A stretch of 64,000 bases of DNA from Alisma plantago-aquatica (Eukaryota > Streptophyta > Magnoliopsida > Alismatales > Alismataceae). The notes under the pieces were generated by a model, which saw only the letters and a program-made list of their open reading frames with translations, was not told where the DNA came from and made no database searches. The stretch is from positions 664,607,591 through 664,671,590 of the forward strand of contig OY856409.1 of assembly GCA_963693085.1 (NCBI GenBank), read 5' to 3'. This document shows positions 63,987 to 64,000 of this stretch, piece by piece; position 1 is the first letter of the stretch, and every line of letters starts with the position of its first letter. The position numbers were made by a program, and so were the translations under genes.

Positions 63987-64000
63987 TGTAACGACCTCAC
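63987..64000 (-). mobile_element. First 14 bp of the 5' LTR of the third element
   Basis: TGTAACGACCTCAC is identical to the start of the LTR at 58216. The rest lies beyond the window. Confidence 0.9.

Larger units (their letters stand above)
58216..64000 (-). mobile_element. Non-autonomous LTR retrotransposon (LARD-like), third element
   Basis: The LTR at 58216-61157 starts TGTAACGACCTCAC, and the same 14 bases begin the second LTR at 63987. Between them are a polypurine tract (61160-61170) and a primer-binding site (63973-63984), with no gag or pol. It reads on the minus strand and is inserted in the gag pseudogene. The 5 bases before it are CCTCA; the second target copy lies beyond the window. 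Confidence 0.85.

Overview
This window is intergenic plant DNA made almost entirely of nested LTR retrotransposons. I see no host protein gene, tRNA, rRNA or CRISPR array. The plant assignment rests on LTRs of 3 to 5 kb, primer-binding sites complementary to initiator-Met tRNA, Ty3/gypsy gag and pol remains, and strongly AT-rich DNA with many AAACCCTAA-type motifs. I cannot name the species. A large, repeat-rich genome is likely.

Layout. 1-6462: a minus-strand non-coding element. It has the last 46 bp of its 3' LTR, a 3.13 kb internal domain and a complete 3.28 kb LTR. It sits in the end of an older plus-strand Ty3/gypsy pol (6463-6688, with its LTR from 6689). 7646-44424: a 36.8 kb head-to-tail array of a second minus-strand element (LTR about 4.9 kb, internal about 1.85 kb). 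It holds five full LTRs, two partial LTRs and five internal domains, ordered LTR-int-LTR-int-partial LTR-int-LTR-int-LTR-int-LTR-partial LTR, with a repeat period of about 6.77 kb. The central units are nearly identical and the edges are diverged. 44425-46712: unassigned DNA with a minisatellite, ending in an LTR-like terminus. 46713-48553: a gag-only minus-strand remnant. 48626-58215: a decayed minus-strand Ty3/gypsy element (3' domain, INT, RH, RT, PR, gag), interrupted at 48809-53661 by a plus-strand solo LTR related to the first element. 58216-64000: a third minus-strand non-coding element (LTR 2.94 kb, internal 2.83 kb), whose second LTR begins at 63987.

How they fit together. All three well-delimited elements lack gag-pol, so they would need proteins supplied in trans. 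The array element looks like an internal-deletion derivative of a gypsy element like the broken gag-pol copy at 53.7-58.2 kb: its internal domain still carries a piece matching the PR/RT boundary, plus a similar 3' domain. The first element and the array element share two things. One is a leader palindrome (CCTGGCCAGG) placed like a retroviral dimerisation signal. The other is a module of about 370 bp that is internal in one and lies within the LTR in the other. The most unusual items are the homogenised LTR-retrotransposon tandem array, the leader kissing-loop-like palindrome, and a 20-bp-phased run of TCGGCCGA palindromes. All homology calls were made by eye and junctions are good to a few bases.
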